Shown: positions 1-6,748 of the stretch, in pieces
Numbering within the stretch: the first letter of the stretch is position 1
How the letters are laid out: the number at the start of each line of letters is the position of its first letter
Source: Sphingobacteriaceae bacterium
Lineage (GTDB): Bacteria > Bacteroidota > Bacteroidia > Sphingobacteriales > Sphingobacteriaceae
Reading direction: 5' to 3'
Length of the DNA: 45,522 nucleotides
Assembly (NCBI GenBank): GCA_903644075.1
Contig: CAHJXH010000006.1
Location: forward strand, 1 to 45,522
Position numbers and translations under genes: made by a program
The notes under the pieces: generated by a model
Told to the model about the DNA's origin: nothing
Seen by the model: only the letters and a program-made list of their open reading frames with translations
The model's database searches: none

Positions 1-48
1 GCAAGCGTCCGCTTGTGCCTGTATAATATGTCACAAGCGGACGCTTGC
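1..48. repeat. Perfect 17-bp inverted repeat (REP-like hairpin)
   Basis: Positions 1-17 and 32-48 are exact reverse complements (GCAAGCGTCCGCTTGTG and its complement) around a 14-base loop, so this can fold into a strong hairpin. The left arm touches the window edge and may extend outward. There is no T-tract after it, so it reads as a repetitive extragenic palindrome rather than a terminator. The family assignment is inference. Confidence 0.7.
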
Positions 49-137
49 GCCAGAACGGTGTGGGTTGGAGCTTATCGATTCCCGGCTCTTCGATTCTGTT
101 TCCGTACCTCAATGACGGGTATGTTGCAGCTTGCCTG

Positions 138-164
138 GATTCTTGACTCTCGATTCTTGACTCT
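138..164. repeat. Tandem 13-base unit GATTCTTGACTCT, two copies
   Basis: GATTCTTGACTCT occurs at 138-150 and again at 152-164. A diverged copy of the same arrangement lies at 41708-41735. Both copies are intergenic and close to a gene end or promoter. This appears to be a dispersed repeat of the host genome with no known function. Confidence 0.6.
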
Positions 165-231
165 ATTTAGGAGAGGTCATTTTGTATCAGTACTTCCCAC
201 TTCTGTATAAATTCTCCCAGAGCACCCGCCA

Positions 232-239
232 TACCTTTG
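232..239 (+). promoter_or_regulatory. Predicted promoter -7 element for the SDR gene
   Basis: TACCTTTG is a full match to the Bacteroidota -7 consensus TAnnTTTG and lies 24 bases before the ATG at 264. I see no good TTG element at the -33 distance, so support rests on the -7 element only. Confidence 0.45.
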
Positions 240-263
240 TTATCAACATTAACACATAAAACA

Positions 264-1085
264 ATGTCAAAAACAATTTTCATTACAGGCGCTTCACGCG
301 GATTTGGTAAAATATGGGCTGAAGCATTTTTAAAACGCGGCGATAAAGTTATTGCCACTGCCAGAAACCTCGATACATTAAACGACCTGGTAGAAGCTTA
401 TGGCGATAGCATATTGCCCCTTCAACTGGATGTAAACAAACGCGATGCAGTTTTTGCAGCTGTAGCTAAAGCCAAATCACACTTTGGCACTATCGACACC
501 TTAATTAACAATGCAGGTTATGGCCTGTTCGGCACTATTGAAGAAACTACCGAGCAAGAAGCCCGCGACCAGATAGAAACTAACGTGTTCGGTTTATTAT
601 GGGCTACGCAAGCAATACTACCAATAATGCGCGAGCAAGGCCACGGTCACATTATCCAGGTATCGAGCGTATTGGGTATTGCTACCCTACCGTTATTAGG
701 GTTATATAATGCCTCAAAATTTGCGGTAGAAGGCTTAAGCGAAACATTGGCAACAGAGGTTAAAGGTTTCGGCATTAACATCAGCTTAATTGAACCTAAC
801 GGTTTTGCGACTGATTGGGCAGGGCCGTCAGCCATTCAAACTACACCTATGGACGTTTATGAGCCAGTTAGGACAGACTTTCAGGCTCGCATGAGTAATC
901 CTGACACTTTCGGTATTCCCGAAGCTACTATCGATGCAGTATTGAAACTGGTTGATGCTGCTAACCCTCCGTTACGTTTGTTCCTGGGCAAGGTAGGTTT
1001 ACCATGGGTTAAACAGGTATACGAAGGCCGTTTAACTGAATGGGAAGAATGGGCCGATATAGCTACTGCTGCACACGGTAAATAA
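264..1085 (+). CDS. SDR family NAD(P)-dependent oxidoreductase
   Basis: This 273-residue protein is a classical short-chain dehydrogenase/reductase, a cytoplasmic enzyme that oxidises or reduces an alcohol or carbonyl with NAD(P). The Rossmann motif TGASRGFG is at residues 8-15, NNAG at 82-85, a serine near 135, and the catalytic pair YxxxK at Y148/K152. The ATG at 264 was chosen because the dinucleotide motif follows at the usual distance; an in-frame TTG at 237 would add nine residues that fit nothing in the family and would overlap the promoter. The length is normal. The substrate cannot be read from sequence. An AraC-type regulator follows in the same direction, and such pairs are common, but a hairpin separates them. 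The family is certain; the specific reaction is not known. Confidence 0.95.
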   Translation: MSKTIFITGASRGFGKIWAEAFLKRGDKVIATARNLDTLNDLVEAYGDSILPLQLDVNKRDAVFAAVAKAKSHFGTIDTLINNAGYGLFGTIEETTEQEARDQIETNVFGLLWATQAILPIMREQGHGHIIQVSSVLGIATLPLLGLYNASKFAVEGLSETLATEVKGFGINISLIEPNGFATDWAGPSAIQTTPMDVYEPVRTDFQARMSNPDTFGIPEATIDAVLKLVDAANPPLRLFLGKVGLPWVKQVYEGRLTEWEEWADIATAAHGK

Positions 1086-1120
1086 GCCAAATTAATTTTA
1101 CAAGGGTACGACTAAGTACC

Positions 1121-1159
1121 AAAGCGGTATCAGTAACTTTATATTACTGATGCCGCTTT
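1121..1159 (+). terminator. Hairpin after the SDR gene
   Basis: Arms 1121-1136 and 1144-1159 match at 15 of 16 positions, with the odd pair a G-U wobble, around a 7-base loop. The T-tract is short, so this is a probable but not textbook terminator. It separates the SDR gene from the AraC regulator that begins at 1177. A smaller hairpin (GGTAC/GTACC, 1105-1120) lies directly before it. Confidence 0.55.
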
Positions 1160-1176
1160 ACCATTAACAATGCTGT

Positions 1177-2067
1177 ATGAAACATTTTAAAAGCCTGACA
1201 GAAATGCACCGCTGGAACGGATTTCCACCACCCGAGAATCCGTTGATGAGCCTGTACCGATGCAACAACACCTGCACCATTGGCGACAGGGAGTTTACCA
1301 CCGATTGCTATATGATCGGCTTTAAAAAATTAAAGAGCGGCATATTTTTGTACGGCCGCACTAAGTATGATCACGAGTCGGGCTTTATGTCTTTCGCCAA
1401 ACCGCGTCAGATTATTGAAATGAAGAACCTGGAGTTTGAAGAAGACGGCTTTTTAATATTTTTTCATGAAGACTTTTTAAATGGGCATCCGCTTCACGCT
1501 GAAATTAAAAAGTATGGCTACTTTGAGTATGAGACTAATGAAGCACTCCACCTCTCTCCAACGGAAGAGCGTACCATTTGGGAGCTGCAAAATAAAATTG
1601 AAACCGAATACTTTAACAACCAGGACGAGTATAGCCGCGATATTATCCTTGGGCATATCGATTCTATCTTAAAATATTCACAACGCTTTTATAAACGCCA
1701 GTTTATTAACCGCAATGTGGCTTCGGGTAAAATGGCATCCAAATTTAACAAGGCCCTTTCGGCGTATTTTGAAAAAGGATACCTTTTAGAGAAGGGACTG
1801 CCTACGGTTAACTTTATGGCCGAAGAATTAAACTTATCCCCACGTTATCTGAGCGATTTACTGAAACAGGAAACCGGCAAAACCGCCATGGAGTTGATCC
1901 ACATTTTCCTGATCTCTGAAGCAAAAAATATTTTAACAGGGTCGGATAATAACATTGCTGAAACCGCATATTCTTTAGGTTTTGATAACCTGCCTTATTT
2001 TTCAAGGCTATTTAAAAAGGAAGTCGGTGTTAGTCCGCTGCAGTTTAGGAAGCAGATATTAAACTGA
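1177..2067 (+). CDS. AraC family transcriptional regulator
   Basis: This 296-residue protein has the AraC/XylS DNA-binding domain at its C-terminus, roughly residues 195-295. It shows two helix-turn-helix units, the first around the stretch MAEELNLSPRYLSDLLKQ and the second ending in the family signature SLGFDNLPYFSRLFKKEVGV followed by SPLQFRK. The N-terminal 190 residues match the sensing half seen in many Bacteroidota AraC regulators but carry no ligand motif I recognise. The ATG at 1177 gives the expected length. It lies 91 bases behind an SDR gene on the same strand and may control it; that link is inference from neighbourhood. A strong terminator follows at 2089. Confidence 0.95.
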   Translation: MKHFKSLTEMHRWNGFPPPENPLMSLYRCNNTCTIGDREFTTDCYMIGFKKLKSGIFLYGRTKYDHESGFMSFAKPRQIIEMKNLEFEEDGFLIFFHEDFLNGHPLHAEIKKYGYFEYETNEALHLSPTEERTIWELQNKIETEYFNNQDEYSRDIILGHIDSILKYSQRFYKRQFINRNVASGKMASKFNKALSAYFEKGYLLEKGLPTVNFMAEELNLSPRYLSDLLKQETGKTAMELIHIFLISEAKNILTGSDNNIAETAYSLGFDNLPYFSRLFKKEVGVSPLQFRKQILN

Positions 2068-2088
2068 TTAATACCCTTTATTATAGTA

Positions 2089-2116
2089 AAAAGCCAGCTT
2101 AATGCTGGCTTTTGGC
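2089..2116 (+). terminator. Rho-independent terminator after the AraC gene
   Basis: A perfect 10-bp stem, AAAAGCCAGC at 2089-2098 against GCTGGCTTTT at 2104-2113, has a 5-base loop and ends in Ts. It lies 21 bases after the stop codon. Confidence 0.85.
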
Positions 2117-2152
2117 GTTTTATAAGTAATAGCCCTCGAATAGACAGCCTTA

Positions 2153-2352
2153 GGAGAATCCCTCCTCAGGGACTACTGTGTCCCCACAAATCTGATTAAC
2201 ATAAACTATACCCCCTTATGAGCGTTTCTAAAAAGTACACTGACAGTAGTTTTCCCCAATATAGGGGAATGCAAAGACATTGCTAATACCACCAACCTTA
2301 ATAAGGGGTATAAATTGGGACTTTTTCAAAGATGTGGGCCCCCAAGGAGAAT
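2153..2352. other. Nested inverted-repeat block in the 400-base gap before the ABC operon
   Basis: The gap 2068-2468 holds a concentric set of pairing arms: 2183-2193 with 2330-2338 (one bulge), 2208-2219 with 2301-2311 (one extra C), and an inner hairpin TTCCCC/GGGGAA at 2252-2269. The heptamer GGAGAAT flanks it directly at 2153-2159 and 2346-2352. No open frame fills it. It could be a small non-autonomous element or a structured RNA; the sequence does not decide. Confidence 0.4.
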
Positions 2353-2412
2353 GACTCAATACACTGTTCTGATTATCAATCCATCCCCTCAAAAATATAT
2401 TTCACAAAACAC

Positions 2413-2442
2413 TTGCAACATTAAAATTTACATATACATTTG
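2413..2442 (+). promoter_or_regulatory. Predicted promoter of the ABC/GntR operon
   Basis: TTG at 2413-2415 and TACATTTG at 2435-2442 match the Bacteroidota -33 and -7 (TAnnTTTG) elements with a 19-base spacer. Transcription should begin near 2447, inside the palindrome that follows. Confidence 0.65.
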
Positions 2443-2468
2443 TAGTGTACTACTAAACTAATACACTA
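2443..2468. promoter_or_regulatory. Probable operator palindrome for the YtrA-type repressor
   Basis: The 26 bases just before the ATG form an imperfect palindrome. The left half TAGTGTACTACTA and the reverse complement of the right half, TAGTGTATTAGTT, agree at 10 of 13 positions. It abuts the -7 element and the start codon of the first operon gene, so a protein bound here would block initiation. GntR repressors of the YtrA subfamily, encoded third in this operon, bind such palindromes and repress their own ABC operon. That the local GntR protein binds here is inference. Confidence 0.6.
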
Positions 2469-3307
2469 ATGATACAATTTGAGAATTTATCCTTTGGTTA
2501 TAGTCGCAATAAATTGCTGTACAGAAACCTAAACTTATCAATCCAAAGCGGGAGCATTTATGGACTGCTCGGCAAAACGGCGCCGGCAAATCAACCCTAC
2601 TTAAAAACATGGCGGGCACTTTGTTCCCGGTCGAGGGCAGTATTACCATTAATGGTATGCAACCACAAAAACGCAAGCCTTCGTTTTTATCAAGTATTTA
2701 CTACATCCCCGAGGATGTATATGTACCACATTTAACCGTGCGGAAATATAAAAACCTGTTTGCGCCTTTTTATCCCAAGTTTAATGCCGACAGCTTTTAC
2801 CAATACTTGCACGAGTTTGAAGTAAACGTGGACAGCAAGTTGAACCGCCTGTCATTCGGTCAGCAGAAAAAATTTGTGATTGCCTTTGCCCTGGCTTGCA
2901 ACACCCCGGTTTTATTGATGGATGAGCCTACCAACGGACTGGACATCCCATCCAAATCGCAGTTCAGGAAGCTAATTGCATCAGTGATGAATGAAGATCG
3001 CATTATCCTCATTTCCACCCACCAGGTGCGCGACCTCGAAAACATGATCGACAATATTATCATTGTAGACAATGGCAATGTGCTGCTGCACGAGCCTGTT
3101 GGCAATATTACCGGTAAGCTTTGCTTTAAAACAGTGAGCGAGGTACCTGCCGGTGCCAAAGTACTGTACCAGGAACGCAGCCTGCAGGGAAGTGCCATTG
3201 TAATAGAAAACACAACCGGTGAGGATTCGAAACTAAACCTTGAGCATCTGTTCAACGGTATTATTGAGAATCCATCACTCACTAAAAAGATATTTGAAAC
3301 CGCCTAA
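2469..3307 (+). pseudogene. ABC transporter ATP-binding protein, frameshifted in Walker A
   Basis: With one base restored this would be a 279-residue ABC ATPase of the YtrB type that powers a small membrane exporter. As written, the frame from 2469 runs off after residue 36, at the A-run 2574-2577. Restoring a fifth A gives GKNGAGKST, a perfect Walker A, and joins the second frame that runs to 3307. Downstream the protein is intact: signature LSFGQQ, Walker B VLLMDEPT and H-loop ISTHQ. An internal ATG at 2609 could start a 232-residue product, but it would lack the nucleotide-binding loop. The ATG at 2469 follows the operator directly. The break may be a natural mutation or a homopolymer sequencing error; the intact remainder suggests it is recent or artefactual. 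Confidence 0.85.
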
Positions 3308-3318
3308 ACCTCATCATC

Positions 3319-4113
3319 ATGAACGACACTTTTAACCTACAACGATTTGGCTTTCTATTTAAGAAAACCATTTTGGAGCGCCCCCTGCAGTTGCTGGGCA
3401 TTATGGCACTGGCGCTTATTGCTACGCTAATTATTTTTTCTGTTTGCGTTTATTTTAACCATTTTGATAGCGCCCATCTTTTATCTTTTCCATGGGGATA
3501 TGTCGGCGGCGGCGTTATCTTGTCATCTGTAATTTTTGGCTATTTCAATACCAATTCAAGTGGATCGGCCTATTTAACTTTACCTGCATCAGCGTTTGAG
3601 AAATGGCTTTGTGGGGTGCTTATCTCTGGCGTTTTATTTACCTGTGTGTTTTTGGTGTTTTACCGCTTAATGGATTTAAGTGCTGTTGCCATTTACCACA
3701 ACAATCTTGATAAAAGCATACCCGATTACAAACATCTTTATGAAATGGCTCACATATACCAATTGGACGACACAAAAGTACGGTTCAATTATTTTGTCTT
3801 CGCAAATTTTGCCGGGGCAGCATTATTAGGCTCCTTATATTTTAACAAGGCCAATTTTATTAAAACAGCCATGGTTATAGTTGTTTTGTTTGCATTTGTA
3901 ATGGGTGTTAACTGGCTTATTGCCCGCATGTTTTTCATGAATGTAAATTCGGCATTTCCGTTTTTAAGTGTGGGTTTGCAAATTGGAAATGATTACCGCA
4001 TGATCAACGTATCGCCCGAAGCTGAAGAAAGATTTACCGCATGCCTTAAATATGTAGTACCGGTTATACTTTGGCTTACAGCCTACATCCGCTTGCGCGA
4101 AAAAGAAATTTAA
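3319..4113 (+). CDS. Membrane protein, probable ABC permease partner
   Basis: This 264-residue integral membrane protein has about six hydrophobic segments: near residues 24-46, 57-75, 92-113, 157-171, 178-200 and 243-256. It begins 11 bases after the ATPase gene and ends one base before the GntR gene, so the three are co-transcribed. By position it should be the membrane subunit driven by the ATPase. No permease motif was recognised, and the cargo is unknown. In Bacteroidota, operons of this layout (ATPase, poorly conserved membrane protein, YtrA-type regulator) are common and are usually linked to envelope stress in general terms; that is knowledge of similar operons rather than something shown here. 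Confidence 0.75.
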   Translation: MNDTFNLQRFGFLFKKTILERPLQLLGIMALALIATLIIFSVCVYFNHFDSAHLLSFPWGYVGGGVILSSVIFGYFNTNSSGSAYLTLPASAFEKWLCGVLISGVLFTCVFLVFYRLMDLSAVAIYHNNLDKSIPDYKHLYEMAHIYQLDDTKVRFNYFVFANFAGAALLGSLYFNKANFIKTAMVIVVLFAFVMGVNWLIARMFFMNVNSAFPFLSVGLQIGNDYRMINVSPEAEERFTACLKYVVPVILWLTAYIRLREKEI

Positions 4114-4114
4114 C

Positions 4115-4492
4115 ATGGAATTTAGAAATCAACAAGCCATATACCTGCAAATAGCCGAGTATGTGTGCGAACAAATACTGCTTAAACAATGGCCATCAAA
4201 CGCCAAAGTTTTAAGCATCCGCGACCTGGCCGTAATGATGGAAGTAAACCCCAACACGGTGCAGCGCGCCTATGATTTTTTGCAGCAGCGCGAAATCATA
4301 GTGAACAAACGCGGCGTAGGTTATTTTGTGGAAGAGGGCGCTATTGATAAAGTAATAGCCCTGCGCAGAGAGCAATTTATTGAGCACGAACTGCCTGTAT
4401 TTTTCAGGAACGTGTACTTGCTTAAAATGCCTTTAGATGAGATCCAATCGCGCTATAATCAATTTATTGACGACAACTTTAAAGAAAAATAG
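4115..4492 (+). CDS. GntR family transcriptional regulator, YtrA subfamily
   Basis: At 125 residues this is a short GntR repressor. It carries the N-terminal winged helix-turn-helix (about residues 10-78, with LSIRDLAVMMEVNPNTVQRA and RGVGYFV) and only a brief helical tail of about 45 residues in place of a large ligand domain, which defines the YtrA subfamily. These regulators normally repress the ABC operon that contains them. The ATG at 4115 is one base after the stop of the membrane-protein gene, so translation is probably coupled. The palindrome at 2443-2468 is the likely binding site. Confidence in the family is high; the inducing signal is unknown. Confidence 0.93.
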   Translation: MEFRNQQAIYLQIAEYVCEQILLKQWPSNAKVLSIRDLAVMMEVNPNTVQRAYDFLQQREIIVNKRGVGYFVEEGAIDKVIALRREQFIEHELPVFFRNVYLLKMPLDEIQSRYNQFIDDNFKEK

Positions 4493-4495
4493 ATC

Positions 4496-5239
4496 ATGAT
4501 ATTTAAAAGAACAGCCCTGAAATTAAGCACGATGATATTGCTTGTTTCGCTGATATTAATCACAATCGGCCTGTTTGCATCAAACATGGCCCTTAAAACC
4601 GAGTACAATAAACTCGATAAAACTGACAGGTACTGGAACATGAACACCGTATTAAGTCAGCCTTTTAGGCACCTGAAAATTGAGGGCGGCAACGTAACCC
4701 AAATTGTTTTTGAACAAGCTCCAACTTCAGCCGTGCGCATAGCTAAATACTGGACCGGGTATAAAAAAGAGAGCAATTTTAAAGCTTACGTAAGTAATGA
4801 CACCCTGCATATCAGCATGGTTTATAACCCTAAAAGTGGGGCCAATCGCGAGTGGATGAGCAATACTTCTTTAATCCGTATTTCTGCCCCGCAGCTGTTG
4901 TCTGTTAATATTAATAACACCAACTTCGAGTGGGATAACCTGAAACAGAATAATTTGAACGTTAGTATGAAAGGAAAATCTGGTTTTAGGGTTGAGAGTA
5001 TGGTGAATAACATCGACACCTTGAACATTACCCAACACGATTCAACAAATGCCATATTCGATTTTTCCTCTGGCTACAAAGGCCCCAGAGCCATCAACTT
5101 TCAGCATGTTAACGCTGATCTATATAATCATGCTACACTAAATATTGGCGCCGGTTATGCCAGCGATCTCAAATTAAATATGGGCGATAGCTGCTCTGTA
5201 ATACTTTCTGGTAAATCGGTAAGTAAACTGCATAAATAG
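4496..5239 (+). CDS. Membrane-anchored beta-rich protein of unknown function
   Basis: This 247-residue protein has one N-terminal hydrophobic segment (about residues 11-31) that should anchor it in the inner membrane or act as an uncleaved signal. The remainder is rich in short alternating polar/hydrophobic stretches (HLKIEGGNVTQIVFEQ, LLSVNINNTNFEW, LNVSMKGKSGFRVES), which suggests a repetitive beta structure like the DUF2807 putative auto-adhesin fold. That resemblance is by pattern only. It starts three bases after the GntR gene and is the last gene of the operon, followed by a terminator, so it probably acts with the ABC pair in the envelope. Confidence 0.7.
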   Translation: MIFKRTALKLSTMILLVSLILITIGLFASNMALKTEYNKLDKTDRYWNMNTVLSQPFRHLKIEGGNVTQIVFEQAPTSAVRIAKYWTGYKKESNFKAYVSNDTLHISMVYNPKSGANREWMSNTSLIRISAPQLLSVNINNTNFEWDNLKQNNLNVSMKGKSGFRVESMVNNIDTLNITQHDSTNAIFDFSSGYKGPRAINFQHVNADLYNHATLNIGAGYASDLKLNMGDSCSVILSGKSVSKLHK

Positions 5240-5266
5240 ATATACCTTATTTATTAATAATATTTG

Positions 5267-5293
5267 AGCCGGGCTTTATGCCCGGCTTTTTTT
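5267..5293 (+). terminator. Rho-independent terminator closing the ABC/GntR operon
   Basis: A perfect 8-bp GC-rich stem, AGCCGGGC at 5267-5274 against GCCCGGCT at 5280-5287, is followed by a run of Ts to 5293. It lies 27 bases after the last operon gene. Confidence 0.9.
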
Positions 5294-5335
5294 GTACTTC
5301 ATTTTCTTCCTATCTTAACCACAAATCCAAAATGC

Positions 5336-6274
5336 ATGAAATTTCGCCTGCTTTTACTCGTATTGTTTACACTTCTTATTTTTAACAGTCATGCCCAGCT
5401 AAAACCTCATGAAGGATACGTACAGGTAAAAGGCGGCCGCATCTGGTACAAAGTAGTAGGCGCAGGTAAAGGCACTCCACTGCTCATTTTGCACGGCGGC
5501 CCAGGCAGCAGGAGTTGTGGCGATATTGCAGGTTACTCTGCTTTAGGTAACGAGAGGCCAGTGATATTGTACGATCAGTTAGGCTCCGGCTTTTCCGACC
5601 GCCCTACAGATCCAACTTTATGGGTTCTACCACGTTTTGTGGATGAAATTACCGCTTTAAGAAAAGCGCTGAATTTAAAAGAGATTAACATCCTCGGCAG
5701 TTCATGGGGAGCTGCTGTTGTGGCCGAATATATGCTTACGCAGAAACCCACAGGTGTTAAATCTGTGATATTTGCCGGTCCGCTGCTGGGGACTGCACGG
5801 TGGATTAAGGATGCACAGATCCTGCTGAACCAGATGCCGAAAAAACTACAGGATACCATCCACAAATATGAAGACCTGAAACAATACAATGCCCCGGCTT
5901 ACGTGGCTGCAACAGATTCATTCTACGCCCGATATCTGGAACACAAGCAATACCCTGCGCCAAAATCGCCACTTTGCGAAGGCGCCAAAGGTTTCAACAC
6001 ACAGGTATACAACTACATGTGGGGGCCAACCGAATTTAACTGCACCGGCACCCTCCAAACCTGGACACGTATCCCCGATCTGCACCGTATCACCCAGCCT
6101 GTGCTCTTCATAGCCGGCCAATATGACGAGGCACGCCCCGAAACGATGTACGAGTTTCAGAAATTGGTTAGAGGTTCAAAAGTGGCGATAGTACCCAATG
6201 CTGGTCATCATAAATTGCAGGATAACCCGGAGAATTATATTGGGGAGATCAGGAAGTTTTTGAAGGGGAAGTAA
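5336..6274 (+). CDS. Secreted proline iminopeptidase family alpha/beta hydrolase
   Basis: The mature enzyme should be a periplasmic serine hydrolase of the proline iminopeptidase family, which removes N-terminal proline from peptides or cleaves related substrates. The oxyanion-loop motif HGGPG is at residues 53-57, the nucleophile elbow GSSWG at 121-125 (S123), an acid in GQYDEARPE and the histidine in NAGHH near the C-terminus. The start at 5336 gives a clean signal peptide (MKFRLLLLVLFTLLIFNSHA, cut before Q21). An upstream in-frame TTG at 5264 would overlap the preceding terminator and hide the signal peptide, so it was not used. The length is 312 residues, normal for the family. It stands alone, followed by repeats. 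Confidence 0.93.
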   Translation: MKFRLLLLVLFTLLIFNSHAQLKPHEGYVQVKGGRIWYKVVGAGKGTPLLILHGGPGSRSCGDIAGYSALGNERPVILYDQLGSGFSDRPTDPTLWVLPRFVDEITALRKALNLKEINILGSSWGAAVVAEYMLTQKPTGVKSVIFAGPLLGTARWIKDAQILLNQMPKKLQDTIHKYEDLKQYNAPAYVAATDSFYARYLEHKQYPAPKSPLCEGAKGFNTQVYNYMWGPTEFNCTGTLQTWTRIPDLHRITQPVLFIAGQYDEARPETMYEFQKLVRGSKVAIVPNAGHHKLQDNPENYIGEIRKFLKGK

Positions 6275-6285
6275 CGCTTTCCCCT

Positions 6286-6375
6286 TGTCATTCTGAATGT
6301 AATGAAGAATCTTCTTCGCCCTGTATTGCGGCCCAACATAACGCAGAAGATTCTTCGCTATCGCTACCCATGACA
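6286..6375. repeat. Dispersed palindromic element, copy A
   Basis: The element begins TGTCAT and ends ATGACA, giving short terminal inverted repeats, and holds inverted 12-mers GAAGAATCTTCT (6304-6315) and AGAAGATTCTTC (6345-6356). Its right 25 bases match copy B (28764-28852) at 24 positions. It sits 12 bases after a stop codon. There is no open frame, so this is a MITE-like or REP-like element. Confidence 0.7.
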
Positions 6376-6748
6376 AAACAGCAAAAATAACGCGTACTGA
6401 ACTGCACCCACAAACCCTTAATACTCTAATAATTGTGGCATCTTAATTTTCGGATAGCACTACATCAGCCTCATCACACCCTTTTATAGAAAATTGAGCA
6501 ACCACCACTTTTTCTTTAGTTCGTTTCTTTTTGAGAGAAAAAGAAATGAACATTCACTGACGATTCATAACGCACTCTACCCTTCCTAATGGAAAACGAA
6601 TTTTCTGCGCTATTAAAGTCAGTGCGAATCGGTCTGAGATTATTAATGTCGTGTTATTTTTCGTAGGTATTAATGAGCTCCCTTCGGTCGGTTGTCTTCG
6701 TACCTCAATGACGTGCTTTATTGACGTTTGTTAAATAATTAAAGACTT
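6376..6748. other. Gene-free gap with a palindrome and repeat fragments
   Basis: The space between two convergent genes holds an AT-rich palindrome at 6520-6550 (12 of 13 pairs, 5-base loop) and, at 6699-6713, a 15-base match to positions 103-117. I see no credible gene and no clear terminator for the asparaginase gene that ends at 6749. Confidence 0.5.
6520..6550. repeat. AT-rich palindrome
   Basis: Arms TTCGTTTCTTTTT (6520-6532) and AAAAAGAAATGAA (6538-6550) pair at 12 of 13 positions around GAGAG. It lies between converging genes. It could act as a bidirectional terminator, but it is over 200 bases from either stop, so a dispersed repeat is more likely. Confidence 0.5.

Noticed and set aside
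2571..2580. Programmed -1 frameshift to make the ABC ATPase
   Set aside because: There is no X XXY YYZ heptamer, re-pairing at CAA would be poor and no strong downstream structure is evident; mutation or sequencing error is simpler.
2860..3282. 140-residue minus-strand frame over the ABC ATPase
   Set aside because: It is antisense to the signature and Walker B motifs.
5264..5336. Upstream TTG start for the proline iminopeptidase
   Set aside because: It lies in the preceding terminator and would mask a clean signal peptide.
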